A DNA stretch of 64,000 nucleotides from CAZQYB01 sp964582985 (lineage in GTDB: Bacteria > Planctomycetota > Phycisphaerae > Sedimentisphaerales > Anaerobacaceae): the NCBI GenBank assembly GCA_964582985.1, contig CAZOUM010000001.1, positions 1 to 64,000 of the forward strand, written 5' to 3'. Below the pieces are notes generated by a model, which saw only the letters and a list, made by a program, of their open reading frames with translations, searched no databases and was not told the origin of the DNA. The translations under genes and the position numbers were made by a program. Numbering within the stretch: the first letter of the stretch is position 1; each line of letters opens with the position of its first letter. Shown piece after piece: positions 22,968 through 32,380 of this stretch.

Positions 22968-24752
22968 ATGAATAATAGAGTTCTTGTTATCTTCGTGGCC
23001 GTATTTTTTGCAGCTTTTTCAGGAGCTGGTTTGGCGATTGATAATCCAGCGATTGGCAATCCGGGTCGTAATCCTATTTACATCGGTAGTAATCCGGCAG
23101 TTGCGGGCAATTCGAATTTTGGAGCGGTGACTAGTTCATCATCGTTAGATTCTTTTCTGAGGCACTCCCTCGGTTCAAGGGATTTTGGTCGGTATAATAG
23201 AGGAACATACAGGTCATTTTATCCGCCTTCAAGGACTGTAACTACGAGACGACCTGGTGAAGTTAGTGTCATTAGGCCGCCCACTGTGAAGATTGGTGGT
23301 GACACCGCAGGTTATGGTGCCATTGGGACTTCGCCTTTCGTGTCGAGAAAGCAGACTCCGTCTTACCATGGGGATTGGGGCTTTGGGGGCAGGGACGGAA
23401 GCCCCGACCCTGCGAGTTTCCAAGTGCGGGAGAATCCGTTGCGGTTTACCGCCACGAATCCAGGAGCGAGAAGCCAAAGGCCGATGTCAATGACACTAAT
23501 GGAGATGGAGAGAGCGATTTTGGCAGAAGCTGGCACTGAAATTTATCAGGGCAAAGGCAGAATGCAGCCACGTTGGGAAGCAACTGCGGGGCAAAAAAGC
23601 TGGGGTGAAGAATTTCGTTGGACGCCTGAGGGAATGGCGACGCTTGACACTGCAGCTGCGAAGAACTTGATTGCGCAGGATAAGAGTCTATGGCCTCGAA
23701 CTACCAAGGTTTGGGGGGGAGATACGCTGCGGCAGTTTGAATTGCAACGGTTAGAGAAACAGCCCCCTGAAGGTAAAGATAAGAAGGGCGAACATGATAA
23801 GGAGCAGGGAATCGAGTTTGATGCTTATGAGCAGATAAAGCAACGGATTGATGAACTTCAGAGACGTTACAAGCAGTTGGTGGCTGGGGGAGCGGCTGAA
23901 GGAACCACGGGCGCAGCGAAAGGCGCTTGGGAGCGTTCGCGCGTTGCAACTTATCGCGATATAGTGCCCGAATACAAGAGAGCTGGTAACGGCGAGAAGG
24001 TGTCGAGTGAGGAACGTTCCGGTTTTGCAGTTTCCGCCAGAAGAGGCAAAAAGAGGCTTGGTCGTTTTGATGTTGAGGCTATTGGAGCTGATTTGGCGAA
24101 GTTGGGCCACCCTTCTTTGCAGCGTCCTGGCAGCAGCAAAGTGCGAATTTCGGACGGGATGCGTGGTTCCAGTGGCGCTGATTTGCCTGCGCGGACTAAA
24201 GCCATCTTAGGATCATATAGGAGCTTAGACTCTTTTTGGAATGACAAGTTTAATCAGCATATTACGGCCAGCGAAAAGTATCTTGAGGACGGCAGGTATT
24301 ACCGTTCGGCAGGTGCTTATACTTTGGCGCTGATTTACAAACCGGAGGAACCACTTGCCTACATGGGTAAGAGCCATGCATTATTTGCTGCCGGTGAATA
24401 TGTGAGCAGCGCTCTGTTCCTTTCCAGAGCAATAGCAGCTGCAAGTCAAGGACGTGAGGCGGAGGACTACAATGTTGGACAGCTTTTAGCTTTAGGCTCT
24501 CAGTTCTTGAGCTATATCGACAGGGACAAACTCGAGAGCAGATTGGCTGATGTTGAGCGATGGCAGGAAAGAAGTAATTCGACCGAGTTACAGTTTTTGC
24601 TTGGGTATATTTATTATCAGATGGGCAGGCTGGGCGCGGCTTGGGAAGCTATTGATGGGGCCTACAAAAAGATGCCGGAGGCACCAGCAGTTATAGCGCT
24701 GCGAGAAGTCATTGGCAGCAAAAAACAACTTCAGCAAGGGAAGAACCCATAG
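22968..24752 (+). CDS. Secreted TPR-containing protein of unknown function
   Basis: The 594-residue protein has a signal peptide (VLVIFVAVFFAAFSGAGLA). A long Gly/Ser/Pro/Arg-rich disordered region follows (~25-230), with a Lys/Glu-rich coiled-coil-like stretch at ~255-295. The C-terminal domain (~430-590) has tetratricopeptide-type helices (ASEKYLEDGRYYRSAGAYTLALIYKPEEPLAYMGKSHAL; FLLGYIYYQMGRLGAAWEAIDGAYKKMPEAPA). It is likely a periplasmic scaffold. The dinG gene begins 2 bp after its stop, so the two are co-transcribed. Confidence 0.65.
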   Translation: MNNRVLVIFVAVFFAAFSGAGLAIDNPAIGNPGRNPIYIGSNPAVAGNSNFGAVTSSSSLDSFLRHSLGSRDFGRYNRGTYRSFYPPSRTVTTRRPGEVSVIRPPTVKIGGDTAGYGAIGTSPFVSRKQTPSYHGDWGFGGRDGSPDPASFQVRENPLRFTATNPGARSQRPMSMTLMEMERAILAEAGTEIYQGKGRMQPRWEATAGQKSWGEEFRWTPEGMATLDTAAAKNLIAQDKSLWPRTTKVWGGDTLRQFELQRLEKQPPEGKDKKGEHDKEQGIEFDAYEQIKQRIDELQRRYKQLVAGGAAEGTTGAAKGAWERSRVATYRDIVPEYKRAGNGEKVSSEERSGFAVSARRGKKRLGRFDVEAIGADLAKLGHPSLQRPGSSKVRISDGMRGSSGADLPARTKAILGSYRSLDSFWNDKFNQHITASEKYLEDGRYYRSAGAYTLALIYKPEEPLAYMGKSHALFAAGEYVSSALFLSRAIAAASQGREAEDYNVGQLLALGSQFLSYIDRDKLESRLADVERWQERSNSTELQFLLGYIYYQMGRLGAAWEAIDGAYKKMPEAPAVIALREVIGSKKQLQQGKNP

Positions 24753-24754
24753 AA

Positions 24755-26710
24755 ATGGATGTCAGGGAGATACTGTCTCCAGGGGGGCTTGTTGCACAAT
24801 CATTTCACAACTTCGAGGAGCGTCCTGAACAGGTAGAGATGGCTTGTGCTGTTTGGCAGGCACTTGTGAGCGGTCGGCATTTGGCTGTCGAAGCGGGCAC
24901 AGGTATCGGTAAGAGCTTTGCATATCTTATACCCGTCGTAGAGTTGGTATGCAGGAAGAGGTGCAAGGCATTAATCAGCACTTTTACCATTACACTACAG
25001 GAGCAGTTAGCAGGAAAGGACATTCCATTCCTAGCCGATTGTCTGCCTTGTGAATTCAAAGCGGTATTGGCAAAGGGCAGGGGTAATTACCTGTGCAAGC
25101 GTCGGCTCGAATTTGCGTTGCGAAAGCAAAAAGGTCTGTTTGATGAGTTCGGTTCGGAACTTGCGGCGATAAGCGATTGGGCCAGAGATAGCGATGACGG
25201 GTCGCTAAGTGATATTCCATTTTTGCCGAAGAATCGTATCTGGGAAGCAGTTAAGAGTGAGCACGGCAACTGCCGGGGCAGGAGATGTCCGCATTTTCGC
25301 AACTGCTTTTACCGGCGGGCGAGACGGCAGTTAGAAAGCGCTGATATTATTGTGGCTAACCACGCCCTTTTGTTTAGCGACCTTGTGCTAAAAGAAGAGG
25401 GGGCGGCGCTTCTGCCGGATTACCGGTACGTTATTGTTGATGAAGCGCACAATATCGAGGGTGTGGCAGAAGAACACTTTGGAATCGATATCCGCGCTAG
25501 CAGAATCAAATTCTTACTTGATGGTCTTTACAATCCGCGGACGCATAAAGGGCTTTTAGCTTATGCGAATGTAAAAAAGGCAATTGATATTGTCGCACGA
25601 GTCGGTGCCGAAGCAAAGGTATTCTTTAAACAGGTTCGGGGGTGGTACGATAGGACGAAGGACGAGACTAACGGCAGATGTTATAAAAACTTTGTCGACG
25701 ATAGAATCGGCGGGCATTTGAAGGATTTGCGATTGGAATTGGGCAAGCTGGCGAAAAAGACTGAGGATGTTGATGAAAAATTTGAGCTTATGCGGTTCAC
25801 CGACCGTTGCGGGGCGTTGGCACAGGATTTGGATGGCTTTTTGATGCAGAACCAATCAGATTATGTCTACTGGGTTGAGGTGGGCGTCGACGGAAGGTCT
25901 GCGGTCCGTTTGAGAAGTGGGCCGTTGAATGTCGGGCCGGATGTGAAAAGATATTTGTTCGAAAAATACGAATCGGTGATACTGACGAGTGCGACTCTGA
26001 GCAGCAAGGCTGCTGAAGAAAGAAGCGGTTTTGATTTTTTTGCCGGCCGAATTGGTCTGAATGATTTTGATGCGATAAAACTCGGTTCGCCATTCGATTA
26101 CGAAAATCAGGTGACAATTTACATCGAAAAAGACCTGCCCAACCCAAACGAGCCGGCTTTTATTGAGGCCGCTGCCAAAGCAGTGAAAAAATATGTGCAG
26201 CAGACAGGGGGCAGAGCATTCGTGCTTTTTACGAGTTACGCGATGCTTGAGAAGATCGCGGAGAAGCTTTCCGAGTGGCTTAGTGAGAAGGGTATCGAGC
26301 TACTTCAGCAAGGAGCTGGATTCGACAGAACCTGGCTTTTAGCTCGGTTCAAGAGCAGAGCCAACTGTGTTTTATTTGGGACGGACAGTTTCTGGCAGGG
26401 TGTTGATGTGCCAGGCGAGAGTCTTTCGAATGTGATTATTGTTCGGCTGCCTTTTTCGGTTCCTGACCAGCCATTGCTTTCCGGCAGACTTGAGCAGATA
26501 AGAGCGCAAGGTGGGAATCCATTCAATGAATATCAATTGCCTTCGGCAATTATTAAGTTCAAGCAGGGATTCGGCCGACTGGTTCGCAGCAAGGATGATA
26601 AGGGCATTGTTGTTATTCTCGACAGCAGGATAGTCAACAAGCGTTACGGTGCTAAATTTTTGTCGGCCATACCACGGTGCAAAATGCAGGTCGTTGCTGC
26701 GGGGGAATAG
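24755..26710 (+). CDS. dinG: DinG/XPD-family ATP-dependent DNA helicase
   Basis: The 651-residue superfamily 2 helicase has Walker A AGTGIGKS (~48-55), an iron-sulphur domain with Cys in NYLCKRR, GNCRGRRCPHFRNCFY, and Walker B VDEAHN. Later motifs include LTSATL, FVLFTSYAMLEKIAEKL, FWQGVDVPGESLSNVIIVRLPF and the motif VI stretch QGFGRLVRS. DinG-type helicases unwind 5' to 3' and act on R-loops, D-loops and other damaged or stalled structures. It ends ahead of a terminator-like hairpin that separates it from the phage structural module. Confidence 0.9.
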   Translation: MDVREILSPGGLVAQSFHNFEERPEQVEMACAVWQALVSGRHLAVEAGTGIGKSFAYLIPVVELVCRKRCKALISTFTITLQEQLAGKDIPFLADCLPCEFKAVLAKGRGNYLCKRRLEFALRKQKGLFDEFGSELAAISDWARDSDDGSLSDIPFLPKNRIWEAVKSEHGNCRGRRCPHFRNCFYRRARRQLESADIIVANHALLFSDLVLKEEGAALLPDYRYVIVDEAHNIEGVAEEHFGIDIRASRIKFLLDGLYNPRTHKGLLAYANVKKAIDIVARVGAEAKVFFKQVRGWYDRTKDETNGRCYKNFVDDRIGGHLKDLRLELGKLAKKTEDVDEKFELMRFTDRCGALAQDLDGFLMQNQSDYVYWVEVGVDGRSAVRLRSGPLNVGPDVKRYLFEKYESVILTSATLSSKAAEERSGFDFFAGRIGLNDFDAIKLGSPFDYENQVTIYIEKDLPNPNEPAFIEAAAKAVKKYVQQTGGRAFVLFTSYAMLEKIAEKLSEWLSEKGIELLQQGAGFDRTWLLARFKSRANCVLFGTDSFWQGVDVPGESLSNVIIVRLPFSVPDQPLLSGRLEQIRAQGGNPFNEYQLPSAIIKFKQGFGRLVRSKDDKGIVVILDSRIVNKRYGAKFLSAIPRCKMQVVAAGE

Positions 26711-26748
26711 GCCGGGGGATGCAGGACAAAGTCATGCTCAGGCGCTAG

Positions 26749-26776
26749 CAGCAGCCTCTTTTTACTGCTGTTTTCT
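26749..26776 (+). terminator. Probable intrinsic terminator after dinG
   Basis: Stem CAGCAG (26749-26754) / CTGCTG (26765-26770) followed by TTTTCT. The loop is U-rich. It would end the ispA-dinG side before the capsid module. Confidence 0.5.
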
Positions 26777-27067
26777 CAGAAGATGCCATATCGATAAGTG
26801 GACCGAGTGCGCGGGAGGTCTTGATTCCACCGACCTTTTTGCTCGTTGGTCAATCAAAAGCGCAGGTAGTTAGAGAAGAAAACCGGAATTTTTAAAAAAT
26901 TTTTTATTGCTTTCGGCATAACGAGTTAAAGCAAGACGTGTCACAGATAAGGGTCTCTTTTTCAGCGCAAATGCGCAAGTTCATCCAATAGTGGAAGGGT
27001 TGGCCGTGAGAGGCGCGGCAACACTTGTGAACGGTGAGTCGAACCAATTAGTATGGTGGAGTATAGA
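26777..27067 (+). other. Gap between dinG and the phage structural module
   Basis: About 290 bp without a gene. It holds a very A/T-rich stretch (26888-26907) with a self-complementary AATTTTTAAAAAATT core. No terminase, integrase or att-like sequence is seen here. Confidence 0.6.
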
Positions 27068-28675
27068 ATGGCATTTGACCTTCATATCTTTGAGGACCCG
27101 CAGCTTGAGGTGGAATACATCGAGTGGCTTGTTGACGAGCGGTCGATAGATATTCAGAGGCACTTTATGAGGCTGTGGGAGTATTACGCCAACCGTATGG
27201 CGGACGTGAGCAGGGCCGGTACTTCTTCCGGAAAAGTGAACGAGTCCGGCAGATGCTATCTGCAGGCCCAGGAATATGGTCTTCCTGCAAGAATAACGGG
27301 TCTTGCGCACTCGGCCAATGGAGGGGTTTTCGACGGGCAGTCTGTTCGAGATGTTCAACGAAAAGAAGTTGTAATCGAGAATGATATTTCGTGGCGGGTA
27401 AATGCTGGTGTGGACTTTTTGTTCGGAAAGCCAATAGGTTTTGTTTCGAAATCGTCGGATAGCCAAAAACGTTCGGAAATCGAGAGCATATTAAAGGCGG
27501 TGTTTGCGGCTAACGGCGGTATCGGATTTTTCCAAGATATGGCGGTGCTCGGAAGTGTTTACGGTTTTGTCGATTGTATTGTCAGGCCTGGCAAAGAGGT
27601 TTCCGATTTGGGGGTTTCGGTTTCCGGGTCGGTAATCGGTCCGCCTGTTGCGGATAAATCAGCAAACCACAATTTCCACGCTGTGCTGCAATTGGCACAA
27701 ACAATCGGCTTGGAACTGATTGAAGCACCAAGAGCACTGCCTATTTTGGAAGAGGACGATTATAAGAAAACCAGGTGTTATGTGCAGCACTTCCACCAGA
27801 AAAGAAACGCCGTGAAGAAGGTGTTTCGCAGCTCGTGGTTACTATCTCGTATCTTGGGTCGCGTTTCGCGGAATATGATTCGCGATTCCCGAGAATCAGT
27901 TGCGGTGACAGAGATTACCGGTACAAGTGCCTGGCAGAGGTATGAAAACAAGCAACTGGTGGCAGAGGGTGAGTTGCCGTGGGGATTTCTGCCGGTAGTA
28001 CACATACAGAACGTCGCTCAGCCGTACTACTACGAGGGATTAAGCGATGTCGAGCCGCTGATACCTTTGCAGGATGAGCTTAATACGCGGCTGAGTGACA
28101 GGGCGAGCAGGATCACATTCCAGTCGTTTAAGATGTACTTAGGCAAGGGGATAGAGGGCTTTGAGGACAGGCCTGTGTCGCCGGGCAGAATGTGGTGCAC
28201 CGATAACCCGGAGGCGACTATCGAGGAGTTCGGTGGAGATTCGGCGATGCCGAGCGAAGATATGCACATTGCTGAGATTAGAGAAGCGATGGACAAGACA
28301 AGCGGAGTGACTCCGCTTGTGGCCGGGGTTCTGAAGAGCAAGCTCGGCAACCTTACAAGTGCAGTTGCTCTTAGACTGACGCTTATGGGGATGCTTTCGA
28401 AGACGGAACGAAAGAAATTTACTTATGGCGAAGGACTGAAAAAGATCTGCAGGATGCTTCTGGATATACTCGACAAGGCCAACATTTGCAGAACGAGCGA
28501 AGGTGACAGAGAGGTTGATATTATTTTCCCGAGTCCGTTGCCGGAGAATATGATGGAGAAGCTGAAAGAAGCACAGATCAAAAAGGAATTAGGCGTACCT
28601 ACTGAGCAGGTGCTCAGAGAGTTGGGTTATGATATCTCAAGAGAAAGTCGGGATTCTGATTGGGAGGTTGTATGA
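27068..28675 (+). CDS. Phage portal protein (SPP1 gp6-like)
   Basis: The 535-residue protein has the layout of Gp6-type portals: an N-terminal helical part (YIEWLVDERSIDIQRHFMRLWEYYANR), a central wing/stem region with PLIPLQDELNTRLSDRASRITFQSFKMYLGKG, the stem helix EDMHIAEIREAMDKTSGVTPLVAGVLKSKLGNLTSAVALRL and the C-terminal KLKEAQIKKELGVPTEQVLRELGYD. It would form the dodecameric ring through which DNA enters the head. ATG 27068 is preferred over 27053 because it follows a strong GGTGGAG. No terminase gene lies upstream; dinG is next. Confidence 0.8.
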   Translation: MAFDLHIFEDPQLEVEYIEWLVDERSIDIQRHFMRLWEYYANRMADVSRAGTSSGKVNESGRCYLQAQEYGLPARITGLAHSANGGVFDGQSVRDVQRKEVVIENDISWRVNAGVDFLFGKPIGFVSKSSDSQKRSEIESILKAVFAANGGIGFFQDMAVLGSVYGFVDCIVRPGKEVSDLGVSVSGSVIGPPVADKSANHNFHAVLQLAQTIGLELIEAPRALPILEEDDYKKTRCYVQHFHQKRNAVKKVFRSSWLLSRILGRVSRNMIRDSRESVAVTEITGTSAWQRYENKQLVAEGELPWGFLPVVHIQNVAQPYYYEGLSDVEPLIPLQDELNTRLSDRASRITFQSFKMYLGKGIEGFEDRPVSPGRMWCTDNPEATIEEFGGDSAMPSEDMHIAEIREAMDKTSGVTPLVAGVLKSKLGNLTSAVALRLTLMGMLSKTERKKFTYGEGLKKICRMLLDILDKANICRTSEGDREVDIIFPSPLPENMMEKLKEAQIKKELGVPTEQVLRELGYDISRESRDSDWEVV

Positions 28676-29199
28676 GTCCAATTGGCGCGCAAGAAGATGT
28701 TTTGTCAGAGGCAGAAGCAGGACAGGTTGACGGCAATGATGCCAAACTTGTTCCGGTAGCCGAATCAATTCGCTATCGCAGAAGGGCACAGAGTGCCGAG
28801 AAGAAAGTCGACGCTTTAGCAGAGCAATTGGCTGAGGCTAAGGCGCAAGCTTCCGAAATGGCTGAGCAATTGAACGATATCCAGTCCGAACAAAAGCTGA
28901 TGCGCAAGCTGGCTGGAGCCGGCGCTGTCGATTTGGAGACATCTGTTCTAATTGCCAAGGCCAAGATTAAAGGTGAGACGGAAGCGGAGATGGATCGTGT
29001 GATTGAGCAGTTGAGGAGAGAGAAGCAGTATCTGTTCACTGATGCTGGGGGGCCTACGGCAGCAAGAAAGACGGCGGGGGCGAAGGAAAAAATACAGAAC
29101 AATCAAACAATCCTTGAAAGAGCAGCTAAGAAGGCCGCGATGACCGGTAGTCGAACAGATTTGCAGGAGTATCTGAAACTGCGGCGGAATTTTATCTGA
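28672..29199 (+). CDS. Putative phage scaffolding protein
   Basis: The 175-residue protein is highly charged and mostly predicted helix/coiled coil (AEKKVDALAEQLAEAKAQASEMAEQLNDIQSEQ; AEMDRVIEQLRREKQYL). Its place between portal and major capsid genes is the usual one for a scaffold. The ATG overlaps the portal TGA (ATGA). The assignment is by position and composition rather than a motif. Confidence 0.65.
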   Translation: MSPIGAQEDVLSEAEAGQVDGNDAKLVPVAESIRYRRRAQSAEKKVDALAEQLAEAKAQASEMAEQLNDIQSEQKLMRKLAGAGAVDLETSVLIAKAKIKGETEAEMDRVIEQLRREKQYLFTDAGGPTAARKTAGAKEKIQNNQTILERAAKKAAMTGSRTDLQEYLKLRRNFI

Positions 29200-29262
29200 G
29201 TTGATTATTGACGAGCAGTGATTGATTATTTCACTGCAATATAAATAAAGGAGAATTGACAA

Positions 29263-30417
29263 ATGGCTTTTACAGGGAAAGCAACATATTCAGCGGGTTC
29301 GGCCTTGCCGGAATTGGCTGAGGATGTATCAGATTTAATCGGGCTAATTTCGCCTTATGAGACACCTTTGTTGGATGCTTTGGGTGACCCGATGAAGGAG
29401 GCAACCAGTACGCATCACGAATGGCTCGAAGATGAACTGCTGCCTAATAAGGACGCTATCAATGATGATACGTACACCGACCCGAGTGCTGATACCGACT
29501 TTGTGGTCGATAACGGCAGCAGGTTCCGTGTAGGTGATCAGATTCAGGTCGAAGGATCCGAGGAACTGATGCTCGTTACGACCATCAATGGTGATACACT
29601 GACGGTGGTTCGCGGCTATGCGGGAACTACGCCGGAAAACCTTGCTGATAACCAGGTAATCAACATTCTCGGAAATGCATCTCTTGAAGGTGCGGACAAG
29701 CCCGGCGCGAGATTTACCAATCGCACAAGGTGCGGTAACTACACGCAGATATTTGCCGCTACAGTGGAAGTGAGCGGAAGCGATATGGCTGCGAGTCAGT
29801 TGGGTTTGGCCGATGAGATGGATTATCAAAAACAGGAGCGGCTGCGGGAGCTGCTTCGCGATCTGGAAAACACGGTTGTCAACGGTGGGCAGCCGACGAG
29901 CAATCCAGAAGGCAGCGGTTCAGTGAGAAGGTCCATGAAGGGCATTATCCAGCATTTGTCGGCAAATGCTTTTCATACCGGCGGCAGCGGATTTCCATCG
30001 GGTAACGACCTTGACGAGGCCAAGATCAATTATGTGCTGAGGAAGATCTGGGAGACCAGTAACGGCAATGTGGATTTGATAGTCGTCGGTGGGTTCCAGA
30101 AGCGGAAGATAAATGCTTTTACTGCAAGCAGCCGGAGTTATGCGGCTGGGGATACCACTTTCACCGATATGATTAATATCTATGAAAGTGACTTTGGTAT
30201 TTGCAGAATTGTTACTACGCGGTGGGTACCGCAAGATGCCGTTTTGTTTTTGGATTCATCTCGTATTGGTGTGCTTGCTTTGGCGGGACGGAGCTTCCAT
30301 TTCAAGCCTTTGGCAAGCAGCGGCGACTATGAGTGCGGCGAACTGATTGGTGAGTATACGCTTGAGCTAAAGAACGAGGCGGCACACGGGCTTATTCGCG
30401 ATTTAAGCACCAGCTAA
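29263..30417 (+). CDS. Major capsid protein, SU10-like (DUF5309-type)
   Basis: The 384-residue protein begins TYSAGSALPELAEDVSDLIGLISPYETPLLDALG, the hallmark of SU10/DUF5309 HK97-fold capsid proteins. It continues with an inserted beta domain (FRVGDQIQVEGSEELMLVTTINGDTLTVVRGYAGT, ~85-125), the GNYTQIFAATVEVSGS segment and the C-terminal DFGICRIVTTRWVPQDAVLFLDSSRIG. It would be the main shell subunit. It is preceded by a good GGAG Shine-Dalgarno sequence. No prohead protease gene is seen nearby. Confidence 0.85.
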   Translation: MAFTGKATYSAGSALPELAEDVSDLIGLISPYETPLLDALGDPMKEATSTHHEWLEDELLPNKDAINDDTYTDPSADTDFVVDNGSRFRVGDQIQVEGSEELMLVTTINGDTLTVVRGYAGTTPENLADNQVINILGNASLEGADKPGARFTNRTRCGNYTQIFAATVEVSGSDMAASQLGLADEMDYQKQERLRELLRDLENTVVNGGQPTSNPEGSGSVRRSMKGIIQHLSANAFHTGGSGFPSGNDLDEAKINYVLRKIWETSNGNVDLIVVGGFQKRKINAFTASSRSYAAGDTTFTDMINIYESDFGICRIVTTRWVPQDAVLFLDSSRIGVLALAGRSFHFKPLASSGDYECGELIGEYTLELKNEAAHGLIRDLSTS

Positions 30418-30460
30418 GTATGTGGGGGTATCCAGGGCACAGAATTATGCGTCTTGGTGA

Positions 30461-30496
30461 GGGTGCCCGAAGGTTTCGTTGAGTCTTTGGGCACCC
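30461..30496 (+). terminator. Hairpin after the major capsid gene
   Basis: Stem GGGTGCCC (30461-30468) / GGGCACCC (30489-30496) with a 20-nt loop in the capsid-connector gap. There is no T run, so it is probably an RNA stabiliser or partial attenuator allowing high capsid and lower tail expression rather than a full stop. Confidence 0.45.
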
Positions 30497-30532
30497 GACA
30501 CTGCCGGTCATTAGAGAAGAGGACTAAAGAAG

Positions 30533-31189
30533 ATGGCTAAGTTTTCGAATGATGTAGATATTTTGAAGTACGAGCCGATCCTGTTCGGGGAATTGCACCT
30601 TTCGAGCCAGGTTTTGGCAGCCGGAACTGGTGGAACACTAAGCGGTACGACACTTACCGCAGGCGGCGAGAATTTCATAAGTGCTTCGGTGGCAGCTGGT
30701 GGAGTCATATACCTGCAGTCTGCCGATGGATTGCTGGACGGCGCTTTTGAGATAGTCTCAGTGGATTCTACAACGCAACTTACCATCTCAGTTGTCAGGG
30801 CAGATTCAGATGATGAGGCGATAGCGCCGCCAGCGTCTAATGACATATCCTATCGCGTCAGCACGTTTGATCCACAGGCCGGCGAAGTTGGTTTTCAGTT
30901 GACTGAGTATTTTGGGATTAGGCCAGGTAATCCTGACAGTGTTTACAGCGTGGCGGATGTTTTGGACACAAATGTTTTAAGAAAGGCCTCAGTCTTTGCA
31001 GTGATTGCCAGTGTGTATGCGATGTTGGCCAGCAAAGCAGAAGATGAAAGTTACTGGAAAAAGAGTTTGTATTATCAGAAGCTTTTTGAGAAGGCGAGAG
31101 AACGGTGTCGGCTTAGTATCGACGTCGGTTGCGATGGGGTGGCTGATATTACCAAATTGGGGGCATCCGTAAGGTTGGTTCGGGATTAG
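30533..31189 (+). CDS. Head-tail connector/completion-like protein
   Basis: The 218-residue protein has an N-terminal beta-rich part (SGTTLTAGGENFISASVAAGGVIYLQS; FEIVSVDSTTQLTISVVR). The C-terminal helical part (FAVIASVYAMLASKAEDESYWKKSLYYQKLFEKARERCRLSIDVGCDG) resembles head completion/connector proteins. It directly follows the capsid gene, as connectors do. No stronger family match can be claimed. Confidence 0.5.
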   Translation: MAKFSNDVDILKYEPILFGELHLSSQVLAAGTGGTLSGTTLTAGGENFISASVAAGGVIYLQSADGLLDGAFEIVSVDSTTQLTISVVRADSDDEAIAPPASNDISYRVSTFDPQAGEVGFQLTEYFGIRPGNPDSVYSVADVLDTNVLRKASVFAVIASVYAMLASKAEDESYWKKSLYYQKLFEKARERCRLSIDVGCDGVADITKLGASVRLVRD

Positions 31190-31207
31190 TATGCGAGGGA
31201 GAGACAG

Positions 31208-31579
31208 ATGAGTACTACTTTAGATGGACAAGCTTTGTTTGACGAGCAACAGTTGGAGATAAAGGTCGGAAGTTTCGGTAGGGATTCTATGAAGAGAACA
31301 GTACCTGGATTAGATGGTGTGCTTAGTATTGATCTCGGCGGACGAGACAGAAAGATTACACAAAAGGGAACCCTGCGAGCAACGAGCCGGTCACAAATGG
31401 ACGAGAGAGCAAGTGTAATATCGGCCTGTATGGATGGTGACACACATACATTGGTAACAGATAGTGGCGAAGAGTTTGATAATCTTCGAATGGACGTTTT
31501 TAAGGTGACGCGGGAAAGGTCAAGTGGCACCGGTTTAGTCATCGATTACGAAATTATTTATACGCAGTTGGCGGTTTAG
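31208..31579 (+). CDS. Small phage tail/baseplate-like protein, unknown function
   Basis: The 123-residue beta-rich protein (DEQQLEIKVGSFGRDSMKRTVPGLDGVLSIDLGGRDRKI; THTLVTDSGEEFDNLRMDVF) sits between connector and tail genes. It looks like small tail-tip or adaptor proteins with a LysM/DNA-circularisation-type beta domain, but no family is certain. Confidence 0.5.
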   Translation: MSTTLDGQALFDEQQLEIKVGSFGRDSMKRTVPGLDGVLSIDLGGRDRKITQKGTLRATSRSQMDERASVISACMDGDTHTLVTDSGEEFDNLRMDVFKVTRERSSGTGLVIDYEIIYTQLAV

Positions 31580-31583
31580 CATT

Positions 31584-32357
31584 ATGGCGCTTATCAGCAG
31601 CGGTATAGACAGGTTGAGAGCGTTTGAATTGCCCGGTGGCATTTGGGCGGATGGTCGCAGTGTCGCCACGCCGAGGATAGCTTTGTTGAGGTGGCATTCG
31701 AGCCTATGCGATAAGTTATACCAGGTTTACGTCAACGGCCGGTATGCAGGAGCGACTACTGACCGTCAGCAGAGGCAAATGATTGTCCATATGCCTACTT
31801 CATTGGAGGCGCCGGTGCGAATTGACGTTTTCGCTGTTGAAGCTGACGAGGCCAGTACTGATTTTAGTAATGAGTTCGATCTATCGCCTCATCAAACTGG
31901 TAGGGTAAGAATAACTTTGTTGAGGGGGCAGAATTTACCGATCGGTTCAACGGCTCAAATCTACTTTGACAACGGCACTGGCGAAATTGATTATGACAAT
32001 CCACTGAGTGATTTGCCAATACGGATCTGGCCGGCTTGGCAGGATAAAGCAGGATTTGGGATGAGCAGGTTTGGCGCAACTGACTTTGGTTATGATTCGG
32101 CAGCAGCGATCGGATTTGGAAAGGGCAGCTTCGGAAGAGGGCAGTTTGGCCTTGATGCTGATACGATTGAATGGATGAGTCGGTCTTTGCAAGCAGGGGT
32201 TTACAAATTTGGCGTCAGGATCACCGACAAAGGGGGCAACGAAAGCAGCAGCGAGACCGGCCAAGTTACTGTGACACCAGCCGCAAGACCTGCTGAGCAG
32301 TTAAGCATTTCTTCGTTTGGCAAACAGACGAATCAATTAGTACTGAGTATGTCGTAA
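31584..32357 (+). CDS. Phage structural protein with Fn3-like domain and Gly-Phe-rich loop
   Basis: The 257-residue protein has an Fn3-like core containing TAQIYFDNGTGEIDYDNPLSDLPIRIWP. A striking Gly/Phe-rich loop (FGMSRFGATDFGYDSAAAIGFGKGSFGRGQFG) and a second beta stretch (YKFGVRITDKGGNESSSETG) follow. The motif YDxGxGxxDYxNP recurs in the protein at 34898-35584, so the two may be paralogous tail appendage subunits. It starts 4 bp after the previous gene. Confidence 0.55.
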   Translation: MALISSGIDRLRAFELPGGIWADGRSVATPRIALLRWHSSLCDKLYQVYVNGRYAGATTDRQQRQMIVHMPTSLEAPVRIDVFAVEADEASTDFSNEFDLSPHQTGRVRITLLRGQNLPIGSTAQIYFDNGTGEIDYDNPLSDLPIRIWPAWQDKAGFGMSRFGATDFGYDSAAAIGFGKGSFGRGQFGLDADTIEWMSRSLQAGVYKFGVRITDKGGNESSSETGQVTVTPAARPAEQLSISSFGKQTNQLVLSMS

Positions 32358-32380
32358 CAAAGAATAACAAGGAGAGAATT

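Noticed and set aside
26711..27067. Attachment site or integrase upstream of the phage module
   Set aside because: No tRNA, no direct repeat shared with the right end (38.7-39 kb), and no room for an integrase gene.
27186..27206. Palindromic element A-like sequence in the portal gene (CGCC…GGCG)
   Set aside because: Only four paired bases per arm, no shared flanking sequence, and the residues fit the portal alignment. It is probably chance.
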